A stretch of DNA of 64,000 nt from contig RCTD01000001.1 in NCBI GenBank assembly GCA_014898415.1, positions 1,240,001-1,304,000 on the forward strand, written 5' to 3'. Below the pieces are notes generated by a model. It ran no database searches and had not been told where the DNA came from. It saw nothing but the letters and a program-made list of their open reading frames with translations. The position numbers were made by a program, and so were the translations under genes. The stretch comes from Stromatinia cepivora (taxonomy: Eukaryota; Ascomycota; Leotiomycetes; Helotiales; Sclerotiniaceae). Shown piece by piece: positions 1 to 11,381 of this stretch (position 1 is its first letter; the number at the start of each line of letters is the position of its first letter).

Positions 1-786
1 GATGTAAACGAATATCAATAACAAATAGGAAATATGATCTATTCAATGGTATACATTCGATTAGATATAGTATTTTTAGTTGAAAGACTTTTATAATTTA
101 TAGCAAAACCAGTAAAATATTATATTATAGCTTTAAAAAATCTAATGCGATATCTACGATTAATAATCAAATAGAAGTTATGGTTCGGGTCAAAGAGAGT
201 ACAATCTGATATTTGCAAAAAATATAATATATTTGATAATATAATAAAGATATATATAAATGCAGATTGGGCTAATAACAAATATAACCGGAAAAGTGTT
301 TTAGAGGGAGTTGTGATATTCTATAGAGATTTTATATTGTAGACTAATAAGAAACAAATGTTTATGATTATTTCTAATACAGAATCAGAATATATTGTGA
401 TAACAATGTTCATCAAACAAAAGAGATGGATTGTATAAATACTTAAAGATCTATTTAGATCAAATTATATTAAAAAGAACAAAGATACAGTTCAAATACT
501 TGATGATAATCAAAAACTTATATTTATATAAATAATCCAAATATATAGATATCAGTTATTACTTTATTAGGGATTTAATAGAAAAAAAGAAAATCGTTAT
601 TAGTTATATCAATATATACAATATAATTACCGATGAAATAACGAAGCTTTATACAAGGATTACTTTCGAAAGGTTTAAGAAAATGTTAGGATTAGTAATC
701 TAGAAGGATCGAATAGGATATCTTCAATAAGGAAGTATTAGAAATGAAACTATTATAGAATTAGAATTGAGGTTATATAATCACAA
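1..786 (+). mobile_element. Ty1/Copia retrotransposon, 3' part of pol (end of RT and RNase H), RIP-decayed
   Basis: Reading frame 1 on the plus strand gives the end of a Copia reverse transcriptase and its RNase H. Landmarks are a QIGNMIYSMVYIRLDI-like block at the start, NADWANNKYNRKSV near 260-300 (Copia normally has ADWA...RKS), NTESEYIVI near 377-400 (normally STESEY), and DIVTDGMTKP-like remains near 630-680 followed by FERFKKMLGL. Several in-frame stops sit where CAA, CAG or TGG would be expected, as RIP produces. The element enters from outside the window, so its 5' part, integrase and gag are not visible. Seen: motif order and stops. Known: these motifs define Copia RNase H. Inferred: a dead copy. 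Confidence 0.85.
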
Positions 787-900
787 TGATGCATAGACTA
801 TATTTAGGAATAACCTCAATCTATTCTTACTAAAATAATAGATCCTTAATTCAATCTACATAGTCAATAATACTACTACTTCCTGCACCAAAAGTTAACA
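787..900 (+). repeat. Putative 3' LTR of the left-edge Copia element
   Basis: About 114 bp between the RNase H end and the point where LINE coding resemblance resumes on the other strand. It starts with TGATGC and ends with GTTAACA, so it has the TG...CA ends of an LTR. Its 5' partner lies outside the window, so the boundaries rest on the end dinucleotides and the position only. Confidence 0.4.
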
Positions 901-1993
901 CAATATTATTTTTAGATTTACTTTTAGAATTAATTTAATATTATATATTATATATATTATAAAATCGATTAAGGATTATAAAGATAATACGCTAAATTAT
1001 TAGTTTATAAAGATTTTGTAAATTATAATTAATTATAATATCTTTTTTGTTATAAACTTTTTCAAACTTTTTTTTAAAATCGAAAATAAAGCTATTAATT
1101 GATATAATCTCGGATTTGTATTATCTGATTTGTTAAATTTCGGGATGATTATTATTATAATAAATCGAAAGTATTCTAAATAATAATCGATATCGAAGTA
1201 TTTCTTAAAAAAATATAGAATTAGGTTTTTGATTATCAATTAAACAATTTATAATATTCTAGTAAGGATTTCATTGGCCCTAAAAGTAGTATTACCTGCC
1301 TATAGAATAGCTTTTTCCAGATCCTGAATAGTGATATTTGGGAAAGGTATAATTCGGATTAGGCTTATCAGGATATTGAAAGGGATATTATCAATTTCTA
1401 TAGAGTTTGTTAAAAAATTGTTTACAAATAATATTCTTTTTTCTTTGATATTTATGATTCTAATGAAGTTTATAAAATCTATTAAAAAGGAAATATAATA
1501 AACTCTTATAATCTGATATTATTTCGTTATTCTAAAAATATTATTTATATCTTCTATTTTATCGATTTTCAAGGTAAAAAAGGATTGCTTTGTTTTTCGG
1601 ATTATTCTTCGAAAAAGATATTTAGATTCTATTATATTTAATATTTATAATTTTATTCTCAATAATAACTTATTGGCAGGCTTTGTTCTATCAAGGTTAT
1701 CTTAAAAGACCATTTGGGGATCTTCTAATAAAATCAGTATAAACATCTTTAGGGATTTAGATAAAATTCAATACTAACGAATCTAAATCAACAAGAAAAT
1801 TAATCTAATTAGTTTTTTTTTATATTAAATAAATTAATAATTAATAATTCTATAAAAAGCTTTTTATTTAATATTTCTAATTTGAGTTTTTGAATAAAAT
1901 TCAGATTATAGCAATTTTAATATAAAAAGATTTTCAAAATTTTATAATTCGAAATGTAATCCAGATATTCAATTAAATTGATATTTGTTGAAT
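901..1993 (-). mobile_element. Tad1-like LINE, ORF2 reverse-transcriptase part (left half of a split element)
   Basis: On the minus strand the frame at 1239-1033 contains IIIPKFNKSDNTNPRLYQLI followed by ALFSILKKSLKKFI. This is the LINE RT block usually seen as (V/I)xPKxGK.DYT.PK.YRPIALL...K..E. Just upstream, around 1350-1260, lies a decayed SDLEKAIL.AGNT...EILTRIL stretch, matching the segment that precedes RT in fungal LINEs. The other half of the element is at 11382-13481. The two are separated by the LTR element at 1999-11376, whose ATAGG duplication marks the break. The 3' end is cut off by the Copia element at about 900. The sequence is strongly AT-enriched. Confidence 0.8.
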
Positions 1994-1998
1994 ATAGG

Positions 1999-2188
1999 TG
2001 TGAGAATCACAGCAAAGAATCGGTTAATTTCGAATAATAGTAGGTTTGGGTTTAGAATCAAGACTTTTCATTACTTTCTCTAAATGGTATCGAAGAATTC
2101 CCCTCTATATAGATGAAAACTCTTCAAACTAGCATACAATTCGGCCCGCTTTCGACTAGCCTTAATTTCGTAGTTGAGATTCGTAACA
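1999..2188 (+). repeat. Left LTR of element E (190 bp)
   Basis: Begins TGTGAGAATC and ends GATTCGTAACA, with TG...CA termini and short imperfect terminal complementarity. It is preceded by the target duplication ATAGG. It is less AT-enriched than its surroundings. Related copies are the split right LTR (4559-4614 + 11243-11376) and an inverted copy at 46353-46543. Confidence 0.88.
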
Positions 2189-2274
2189 GAGCCTTCCTTT
2201 CCGAGGCTTTCATCCTCGAAAGCCTGTGAAATGAAACCATTCAAATTGAAATATCCAATCAAAACTAATATCAT

Positions 2275-2577
2275 TCGATATTGTATTGTATGCCTTTTTG
2301 TGAAACCATTGTATTGTGTTGTATGCCTTTTCGTAAAACCATCGTAGATCCATCGATATTGTGTTGTATGCCTTTTTGTAGAACCATCGATATTGTGTTG
2401 TATGCCTTTTCGTAGAACCATCGTAGATCCATCGATATTGTATAGTATGCCTTTTCGTAGAATCATCATAGATCCATCGATATTGTATGGTATGCCTTTT
2501 CGTAAAATCATCGTAGATCCATCGATGTTGTATGGTATGCCTTTTCGTAAAATCATCGTAGATCCATCGAAATCCTT
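2275..2577 (+). repeat. 45-bp minisatellite inside element E (about 6 units, partly degenerate)
   Basis: Units begin TATGCCTTTTCGTA and continue into GATCCATCGATATTGTAT. The last four units are a regular 45 bp, and the first ones are shortened or recombined. Because 45 is divisible by three, both strands translate into 15-residue repeats: MPFRKIIVDPSMLYG on plus, and a DGSTMILRKGIPYNI-type repeat on minus. No codon-selection signal separates the strands, so this is annotated as a repeat and not as a protein gene. Confidence 0.9.
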
Positions 2578-2835
2578 TCAATTCTTCTAATTCCTCCATT
2601 CCTAACTCTATAATAATCGGCCGAGCTGAAACTCCAATGGAGAACTCCATACAACGACTAAATCCATAATAATTCCTCCAATAATGAAATTATAATGCCT
2701 ACATCTTCATTTTATAAAGTTCAGCATTTTCACTTCTTTGAAAACTCTTCAATATCACTTAAAAACCCCTGTATATATATTCATTTTCGATCCACTTTCA
2801 ATTCGATTTCGATACGATTTCGATACGACTTCGAT

Positions 2836-3352
2836 AGGCATGCTTTCGATTCGGATTCGGTATGCTTTCGATTTGGTATGCTTTCGATTTGGTATGCTTT
2901 CGATTTGGTATGCTTTCGATTTGGTATGCTTTCGATTTGGTATGCTTTCGATTTGGTATGCTTTCGATTTGGTATGCTTTCGATTTGGTATGCTTTCGAT
3001 TTGGTATGCTTTCGATTTGGTATGCTTTCGATTTGGTATGCTTTCGATTCGGATTCGGTATGCTTTCGATTCGGTATGCTTTCGATTTGGTATGCTTTCG
3101 ATTCGGATTCGGTATGCTTTCGATTCGGTATGCTTTCGATTTGGTATGCTTTCGATTTGGTATGCTTTCGATTTGGTATGCTTTCGATTCGGATTCGGTA
3201 TGCTTTCGATTCGGTATGCTTTCGATTTGGTATGCTTTCGATTCGGATTCGGTATGCTTTCGATTCGGTATGCTTTCGATTCGGTATGCTTTCGATTTGG
3301 TATACTTTCGATTTGGTATGCTTTCGATTTGGTATGCTTTCGATTTGGTATC
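2836..3352 (+). repeat. 16-bp minisatellite inside element E (about 30 units)
   Basis: The unit GGTATGCTTTCGATTT is repeated head-to-tail for about 500 bp, with interspersed 22-bp variants carrying an extra GATTCG. Because 16 is not a multiple of three, three consecutive units cycle through all frames and give a 16-residue repeat (YAFDLVCFRFGMLSIW). As a result, long open frames appear on both strands over the same DNA. The array stays less AT-rich than the decayed pol sequences around it. Nothing else marks it as coding. Confidence 0.93.
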
Positions 3353-3897
3353 GATATGCTTTCTAATATGATGAATAGGGGATATTGATACTTCCCTTTT
3401 TGGATCGACATCCTCGTCGATTTTAATGATCCTGTAGGTTCGGTAAATAATAAAAGGGGGGGTTTTAAACTTGCTTTTTCTTTTGAAACCTGAAACATAA
3501 ATATATTATATCCCTTAATATTATTAAATTTGTATCAAAAAATGATGACTCCAATAAATACTATTTCGTCTTCAACTAATATACTAATTTTCCAATATAA
3601 ATCCGATTATTTACAACCAGTTTTCACCAATGATCCTCTAAAATCATACAAAAACTAACTTCATTTTTCCTTTTGAAAGAAGCCTAGCATTCCGTCAAAA
3701 GGAAGAAACTTCAAGCATTCCATCAGGGTTCTATTTGAAACAGAAATGCGATTAATATCGTATATAAATTTGCTCATTGTATTCCTTAAAAATAATACCA
3801 TTATACTTTTTACAAATAATACCAAAAACTTCATTATCATCATTATAAATCCGCTCATTGTACTCCTCAAAAATAATACCAAAGGCTTCATTATCAT

Positions 3898-3955
3898 CAT
3901 TTCAACTTCAATATCTTCAACTTCAATATCTTCAATTTCAATATCTTCAACTTTT
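3898..3955 (+). repeat. 15-bp short tandem repeat inside element E
   Basis: About three to four copies of ATATCTTCAACTTCA with small changes. Preceding sequence (3770-3900) also contains two diverged copies of a segment with CTCATTGTA...AATAATACCA and ATTATCATCATT. Confidence 0.75.
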
Positions 3956-4149
3956 CCAACAACTTTTATATTCAAATTCTTCACTTTTCCGATAAGATTT
4001 CAAAGGTTTTCCATATACTTTTGTTTTTTCATCCTTTTGTTTGAATAATTTATATAATCTAAAGATTCGCTTTCGAATTTTATAAAATAGAGTAGGGTTC
4101 GGTTTATATATTATATTTATATCTTTCAAATAAATTCTTTTCAATTCCT

Positions 4150-4495
4150 TTTCTTGTTTTTCTTGATTTTCTTGATTCGAAGGTTTTTCGTAGTATTTTG
4201 TAGATTTTCGATAATATTCCGAAGGGTTTTCGAAGGTTCGTTTTGAGGTCAAATTCGTATATGTTTTGAAGGTAAATTTCGAAAGGTTTTCGAAGGGTTA
4301 TTTCTAGGCCCAATTCGTATGTATTTTGGAGGTAAATTTCGAAAGGTTTTCGAAGGTTTTCGATAATATTCCGAAGGGTTTTCGAAGGCTCGTTTCGAGG
4401 CTAAATTCGTATGTGTTTTGAGGGTAATTTTCGAAGGTGAATTCTGAAAGATTTTCGAAGGGTTTTCGAAGGTTTTTCGAAGGTTCGAATGAATC
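4150..4495 (+). repeat. Compound tandem repeat rich in CGAAGGTTTTCGA, inside element E
   Basis: Reiterated CGAAGG/TTTTCGA blocks are mixed with longer copies (roughly 70-110 bp) that contain AATTCGTATGTGTTTTG and AATATTCCGAAGGGTTTTCG. TTCGAA-type self-complementary cores recur, so the single strand could form many short hairpins. It lies just before the right LTR of element E. Confidence 0.8.
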
Positions 4496-4558
4496 AAAAA
4501 AATGAGGTTATTCCCAAAATTAACTGATGAGTTGCTTTCAAAAATGAATGAAAAGAAT

Positions 4559-4614
4559 TGTAAGAATTACAGTAAAGAATCGGTTAATTTCGAATAACAG
4601 TAAGTTTGGGTTTA
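4559..4614 (+). repeat. Right LTR of element E, first 56 bp
   Basis: TGTAAGAATTACAG onward matches the first 56 bp of the left LTR at 1999, with G-to-A and C-to-T changes. It ends at GTTTA, which is the target duplication of the inserted Gypsy element. The remaining 134 bp continue at 11243-11376. Confidence 0.88.
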
Positions 4615-4727
4615 TGGTACAGAGTTGTGTTGTGTAAAAAGAAATAAAGATTAGAAGCAATGGGGTAAATCCTATTTAAGGTAAGATCCCTTGTTTAGTA
4701 AGCTAAGTTAATGATTAATTGGTAACA
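4615..4727 (-). repeat. 3' LTR of Gypsy element F (113 bp)
   Basis: On the plus strand it reads TGGTACAGAG ... GGTAACA. It aligns end to end with 11125-11237. It is preceded by the target duplication GTTTA at 4610-4614. Confidence 0.88.
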
Positions 4728-5023
4728 AATGCTGCTAATAAATAATGTTTTGCTTCAAAGTATAACAAAAAATAAAGCGAAAATTATCTTCTCCTAATTA
4801 TTCCCTTTTTGGATTTATTTATTAAAATACATTTGTAATTCTATTCCTCAAATATTTTAACAATTTCTATTGGAATCTGTTTATCTAATTCCTATTTATT
4901 TTATTCCATTATTCTTCCTTTGAATCGAATTAAATATTCTATTAAGATTCCTTCTCTTTTTTTATATTACTTTTATTTGTATAGAATATATTCAGGAATT
5001 AATTCAAGATTCTATAAGATTCT

Positions 5024-5275
5024 CTATACAAAAGGATATCGATAAGGATCTTGAATTGAGTTTAGGGCTGGTTCGAGGTATATAATATTGATAATTAAAT
5101 GAACCTTTATTACATCAAATAATTCGATTCTGTATATAAGATATCCAATCCTTTTTAATACCTTAAAGGGTTTTGCGAATTGTTGTTCAATCTTTGTATT
5201 TCGTTTTGCAACTTTTGGTATATTATAATCCTGGTGTAATTTCAATAATATATAATCTTCAATATTGAAAAACAT
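5024..5275 (-). pseudogene. Integrase C-terminal region of Gypsy element F
   Basis: An 83-residue minus-strand remnant with EDYILLKLHQDYNIP, then QQFAKPFKVLKRIGYLIYRI, then INIIYLEPAL...DPYRYP. This is the post-catalytic segment of Gypsy integrases (GDxVLLKLHxGYxIP ... GPFxVLxRVGxLAYxL ... VFxxxxLEPA). The frame happens to lack stops over this span, but upstream pol frames are broken, so it is a fragment of a dead polyprotein. Confidence 0.8.
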
Positions 5276-7129
5276 AGATTTGTATTATTAATTATAATAT
5301 TGTTTTATAAATATAATTATGAATTTGATTGTATCTATCGCTTCAATTCTTACTGGGTTGTATTTTCTATTATTTGTTGGTTCTATTGGGTACATTTGTA
5401 TACCATTTGAAATAGCAGGATCCTGGTATCTTTCTGATGAATTTTTGTAGATTAAGTTCATTAATATATCTATAATAATATTTATCAATTCCTTAATCCT
5501 AATACTATATATTATTATTGTAGATATTATATTTGTTCTTTGTGAAATAGAGTTCGATAAAGTTATAATTATAAATAGTAAAATCCTTGATTATAAAGAT
5601 ATATTATTTATTATTGATAGATAATACTTTAAAGCAATCTTTATTGTTTGATTTATATATTTGTTTGTATTATCAATTTATAGATATTAAATAATACTAA
5701 ACAATAGTTTTATATCCAACAAATCCATTATTTTTTTCTAAATTTCTAATATGAATTTCTTATCTCGATCTGAAATAATGGTCTGTGAAATATTCTAGAG
5801 AATTCTTAGTAAATATAAGATTAATATATTTCCTTATTGTATTATATTCTATATCGATTTTCCTGAGATAATTATAATTGCTTTTGATAGTTTATCGATT
5901 ATAAGTAATGTACAATTGAACAGATTTAATATAGATCTTAATAATGTCAAAATGAAATCGATTAAGATAATATAAAAGATATACAGTAGTATTAGAATCG
6001 ATTACAAAGATCTATACAATTAATGTTTTGGTGTTGATGATATTCTATATTAATAATAATGATATAAATATATTTATAGTTTTTTTGAAATATTAAAAAT
6101 ATAAAAGTTGGTAAAAATCCTTTTGTAAATACAATTATAATCCAAATGACCGATTTGATTATATATATATTCGAATATTTCGTTTTCTATATCTTTAAAT
6201 ATCATTAATCTTTTTTTGATATATATATTATCTAATTTAGCATAAAGTATATCTTATTTGAACTCGAATAATAAATCCATAATATTGATTTCGAAGTTTG
6301 AATTTTCCTCGATTTCGTTGATCAGTTTTGTTGTCCTAGAATCCAATATATATAATGTTTTAAATTTCTGTAATTATACTTCTTCGATTTGCAAAACTAT
6401 AATGGGGTATATTAGTTCTAAGTATATACTATATATTTGTTCGATTGCATTTGTAATTTGTTTTTGAATTGTTATATCGATAATATATAATCTCGACAAT
6501 ATATTAAGGATTATATTGAGTTTTCCTGGTTTATATCGAACATCGAATTTAAATCTGGATAAATATTCGGAGTTATATAAATAGTATAGATTTAATTATA
6601 TTAATGATAATATATTTATAGATATTTGAATTACTATTTGAATATTGATTAAATGATTTATATAAATAATAATCGAAAACTTAAATGATTCCATCAAATA
6701 TCTGATTCTTAAGATTATCTAATATAAATCTATAATCTCTAATTTTATTGATTAATAATTTTTTTCAATAATGATGATTAATTTAAATAAGAATATAATA
6801 GATTATATCGATTTTTGAGTTGAAGAATCGATATCAAAATAATAGATTATATCTTCGATATTATCTTTGGATATATTAATATCAATATAAAATCTTCGAT
6901 CTAGATTGAAGTAATATAAGATCGAAGATTTTCGGAAGGCTTGTTGAAAATCCGTAAATGATTTCTGTTTTCCCTTTATAATATTCTTAAATCAAATTTA
7001 AATAATCTTATATTTTCTTTTCGCTTTTGATAATTTATTTTCTTTATAATTCTATAATATCTTATTCAATTTATATTTTCTGTTTTATAGATTTACAGAT
7101 AATCTAATATAATATAGAATATATTGTTA

Positions 7130-7720
7130 TAAATATTCAATCAATTTTAGATAATATTCAAGTTATTTTAATATATATAAGAATACTAAAACCTGTATAA
7201 TCTTCAATTTATTCTTTATGGAAATCAGTTCTAATATATCTATTTTTTGATTAAGTAATATAATTAAGGGATAGAATAAGAAACATTTTTTAGGATTCAA
7301 TATTATATTAGCAGTTTTAAGTTTAATGAATATTTGTTTGAGATATATTATATATTCAGGAAATGATTTATTGAAAATGATTATATTATTAATATAGATA
7401 TATATAAATCCTTGTTTTAATCAGAGAATATTATCGATTCGTTTTTGAATATATATTAGTGAATTTCTGAAACTCATTATAATATAAATAAATGTTTCTT
7501 GATTATAATATAATAATATAATTAAGTACTTTTGATATTCCAATTTGATTTTCTATTGATAAAAAAAACTTGTACAATTAATAATTGAAATGAAAGAACA
7601 ATCTATCATAATTACAATTATATTTGTTTAAATAAGAATAGAATATATATCTAAATTTGTAATATAATTAAAGATACAGATATCGATAATAATTTTGCCT
7701 TTCTTTTTTACAATATCTTT
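7130..7720 (-). pseudogene. Reverse transcriptase remnant of Gypsy element F
   Basis: On the minus strand from about 7720 the decayed frame reads KIIIDIRSLNYIT, then a degraded YPLPLQ-like segment, then TSFFYQWKI, then YINNIIIF near 7410-7380. In active Gypsy RT the last motif is Y(V/I)DDIIIF, so both catalytic aspartates have become asparagine (GAY to AAY, a G-to-A change). In-frame stops occur in between. Boundaries are approximate. Confidence 0.72.
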
Positions 7721-7724
7721 AAAA

Positions 7725-10700
7725 TCTATAATATATCTTTATATAACAAATACTAAGAAATTGAAAGAGTTTGGTTTTTTGATCCATTTTAATCAATATT
7801 GATAATACAATTTGTTAAAAGTTTGATCGATTAAAGTTTGATCTTTTCAATCTATTAAATAAATCTTTGCTTTATCAAACCGAAATTTTGATTCCCAATC
7901 TTCACAAAGCTTTATCTTTAATTCCTTACTTTCTAATATAAATACAAATCCCTAATATTCCTTTTATAATATCGATTCGCTTTATACTATTTCCTAAAAC
8001 TAAAATTGTTGAATAATATCCCCAAATGTTGTTATTTTATTTAACAAAATAACTTTTTGTTTTAAATCGATATTGTTTGTATTCGAATTTCCTTATTATA
8101 TTTCTATATTTATAAATATCTATAAAACTATAATTACTATTACTATTAATAATCCTTTAATTAAAAAACATTTTACAGAAAACTAATTTCTAATTAAGAT
8201 TCCTACAAAATAATAAATATCGACTTCATTTGTTATTATTATGATTTGAATATTCGAATTTAATATATTTCCCAATTTCAAATTCCATTATACAATTATT
8301 TCTTTATTGATAAAGTTTTCTATTATAATAATTTTATATAAATCTATAACAATATATACAAAAGATATGAAATTGTCTTATTGAATTAATTTATATAATA
8401 TATTATAATCTAATAACAAAATATCATCGTTTTTTCTATTAATCATTATTACAAATATTTTAAAATAAAATAGGATTATTATCTTTTCTTGAATATAAAC
8501 AACAATCTTTCTTTCGATATCCTTGGTTTTAATTACAATTTTAATATATATATTTATATAATATAGAAAAATCAATTATTGATTTCCGAAATCCATAATT
8601 CAATCTTTCGGATCGATAATATTTATTCCTATCAATATTCTAACTTCCAATATTTCAACAATATAAACTTCATAATTAAATTGAACAATCATTTTATTCA
8701 TTATTAATAAATAAAAATCGAAATTCATATATTGATTAATATTATATCATTAATCTCCCAATCTATATATCTTTATAAATTTATCTATTATGAAAATCTC
8801 AATTATAGAATATATTTCCATCAGAAAACTTTTATCAATAAAATTCATTCTATATTTTATATCTAAATAAACAAAATATATATCGTTTTATAGATTATTC
8901 AATACTACTTTGATTTCAATATATTTATATCCGCGAAATATATATTCAGACAATGATTTATTGATATCCATAATCAATTGAACAATATATAATCGATTTG
9001 ATAAAAGTTTAAAACTAATTCGATCTGGATTATTGATAATAAGAAATAATATATTTGCTATAATTATTAATAATTGTTCGAAAAAAGCTAACTTTAGTGA
9101 AACTGATTTATATTTGTTTTTATATAGTTCTTACAAATGAATATATAATTTGTTTTTATTATAGAATTTCGCTTCATAATTATTACATTAATAACGATCT
9201 TTATCGAGATTGATAATACAAGTTTATTTGAAAAGGATCTATTTATAATTCAAATTAGTTATCAAAAAAATAAACTTTGATTTCTGAATCTTATTATTAA
9301 CTTGTAAAATAGTTATATTCAATCGATGACTGATTTTCGGATCTACATTATATTATATATTTTATATTTTAGATACCTTTCCTTCAACCTATATATAATT
9401 GATATATAACATCTTTATCTCCTCCTTATTATCTTAACTATCCAAACTTGATTCTTTCGATTTATAATCCAGTTTTTGATAATAAATTTGATTATAAATA
9501 TCAACATTATAGATATCCAAATCGATTGTTTTCTAACTTGGATTATTTCCTTTAATATTGTATACTCGTTGCTTACCATTATATTTATTAGAATAATATT
9601 CCTTTTTCCAAAATAATTTTTTATCCTATATTTTATTGTCTTTTTTAATACTAAACTTTCTATCAATATTATTATTCCTAAAAATGAAAAGATCCTTATA
9701 AAAAACGAAAAAGGAAATATTTTTATAATCGTTTTAATAATATAATTTATAAAATAAAAAACGTTTATTATTATAATGATTTGATAATCAGCTATCACCA
9801 TAATTGGGATACTAAATATTGAACCAATCATTCTTCTTTTATCCAATTTATAATATAAATATAATAAAACTAATATCCTTTATAAATATCGGAATATAAA
9901 TTCGAAGCTTTACTGATAAATACCGATAAGTAATCAACATCTATATATATTCCGATTCGATTGTCCCTGTATTGTATCCTAGAACAACTATATTCTGGAT
10001 ATATTCTTCGGGATCTTTATATCATCGAATATCTTCAATAATGTATTTGAAACACTTCAATTTCTTTAAAGCTATATCTGATGATATACGAAAACGGTTT
10101 TCCAATTTTATACATCAATTTTCAATGTTTATTTTAAGATCAGTTTGTATTGTATTCGAGATTTCGTTAATATATTATAATTCAATTTTGTTTTTTAAAT
10201 ATTGATTCAATTGAACAACAACGATGTAAACAGTAAATGAATTATTCAATATATTAATCGATTTAGTCTTTATATATATTATAAATGAATATATATTGTA
10301 ATAAATAATTTTATTATCGATAATCTTTATAAAAGATTCAACTTTATTATTTGGATTTAGAAAGTCTATATCTTATAAACGAAAATATATAGTATTATCT
10401 CTATTATATTGTTATTGTAATAGAGTTTGAATAGTAATTAACAATTATTGAAACTGTTCTATAGAGAATATTACATTAGTAATAGTAGCCATTTTGTTAG
10501 AGACTTTTTGACTTATACCACCAAAAAGTTCTTAATATTCTGAAAATAAAGTTGATATCAATGATATCAGATTATAATCTTTGTTTAAGAATTGCAATAA
10601 TATTGATAATATAGATTATATAATATCAGCAATTCTTATATAGTTATTATATTAATTAAAAAGTATTATAAATATTGATTAAAGATAGATCAATATAAAG

Positions 10701-11120
10701 GAAACGTTTGTAAATATTGAGGAAAGATCAATTTGATTGTTTATTGTTGTTTTATTTTATATCTTCTATATGAATCAAATGATTATATAAAGCTGTTCGA
10801 ATGATAATTTGTTTTTTGCTTTGGATCGTTCGATAAAGAATTTTTCGATCAAAAGTACTTTTGTAATAGTATTTTGAAGAAGATCGATATAAGATATTTT
10901 AATATTTGTAATGCTTTTATCGTTTATATCTGAGTTTATAAATACCCTATTTCAAGAGTATTCCGATTCTTTTTTAGTATATAGAATATAATGAAAACGA
11001 ATGTTAAATAATTTGAAAGAAAAGGTTTGATTATTTGAAAAAGATATACCAATTAACTATCTAGTATTTGATATTAATGGAATTGTTATTGATAAAAAGG
11101 TCCTAAAGAGGATTTGTTAT
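7725..11120. other. AT-rich interior of element F without readable genes
   Basis: This part should hold gag and protease of element F on the minus strand. Frames are short and AT-driven (I, K, N, F, Y, L dominate) and no zinc-knuckle or protease motif could be recognised. Nothing else is visible here. Confidence 0.6.
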
Positions 11121-11124
11121 TATT

Positions 11125-11237
11125 TAATACAGAGTTGTATTGTATAAAAAGAAATAAAGATTAAAAGCAATGGGGTAAATCCTACCTAAGGTAAGATCCC
11201 CCGCTTAGTAAACTAAGCTAATGACTAATTGGTAACA
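11125..11237 (-). repeat. 5' LTR of Gypsy element F (113 bp)
   Basis: Same length as the partner LTR at 4615-4727. The outer TG of the unmutated family reads TA here (TAATACAGAG against TGGTACAGAG), a RIP-type G-to-A change. It ends GGTAACA and is followed by GTTTA, the target duplication. Confidence 0.88.
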
Positions 11238-11242
11238 GTTTA

Positions 11243-11376
11243 GAATCAAAACTTTTCATTACTTTCTCTAAATGGTATCGAAGAATTCCCCTCTATATAG
11301 GTGAAAACTCTTCAAACTAGCGTACAATTCGGCCCGCTTTCGGCTAGCCTTAGTTTCGTAGTTGAGGTTCGTAACA
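11243..11376 (+). repeat. Right LTR of element E, last 134 bp
   Basis: Matches the last 134 bp of the left LTR of element E and ends in GGTTCGTAACA. It is followed by ATAGG (11377-11381), the target duplication that pairs with 1994-1998. It is nearly free of RIP-type changes. Confidence 0.88.
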
Positions 11377-11381
11377 ATAGG

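Larger units (their letters stand above)
4615..11237 (-). mobile_element. Ty3/Gypsy LTR retrotransposon (element F), complete in outline, RIP-inactivated
   Basis: Two 113-bp LTRs (4615-4727 and 11125-11237) are flanked by a perfect GTTTA duplication (4610-4614 and 11238-11242). Coding resemblance is on the minus strand. It runs from an RT domain (about 7720-7130) through RNase H/integrase territory to the integrase C-terminus (5275-5024) near the left LTR, so the 5' LTR is the right one. Total length is about 6.6 kb. Gag should lie between about 8000 and 11100 but is too decayed to read. It sits inside the right LTR of element E, so it is younger than E. Confidence 0.88.
1999..11376 (+). mobile_element. 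Non-autonomous LTR retrotransposon with minisatellite interior (element E), itself interrupted
   Basis: The left LTR (1999-2188) and the right LTR (4559-4614 plus 11243-11376) are both exactly 190 bp once the inserted Gypsy element is removed. Both start TGTGAG/TGTAAG and end GTAACA. The flanking duplication ATAGG is at 1994-1998 and 11377-11381. Without the insertion the element is about 2.75 kb. Its 2.37-kb interior shows no integrase, RT, RNase H, protease or gag motif, and consists largely of four tandem arrays. An A/G-rich stretch just before 4559 could be the polypurine tract. It inserted into ORF2 of the minus-strand LINE. Seen: LTRs, duplication, arrays. Inferred: mobilised in trans, as TRIM/LARD-type elements are. 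Confidence 0.85.

Noticed and set aside
2836..3352. CRISPR-like array
   Set aside because: Units are contiguous 16-bp tandem repeats without unique spacers, in a eukaryotic nuclear context.
2695..3498. Repeat-containing protein genes (frames of 216-247 codons on both strands)
   Set aside because: They are automatic consequences of a 16-bp stop-free repeat; there is no independent coding signal and both strands are equally open.
9415..9846. 143-residue membrane protein gene on the minus strand
   Set aside because: Lies inside element F; the composition (I, K, N, F) is what AT-rich decayed DNA gives, with no motif or splice context.
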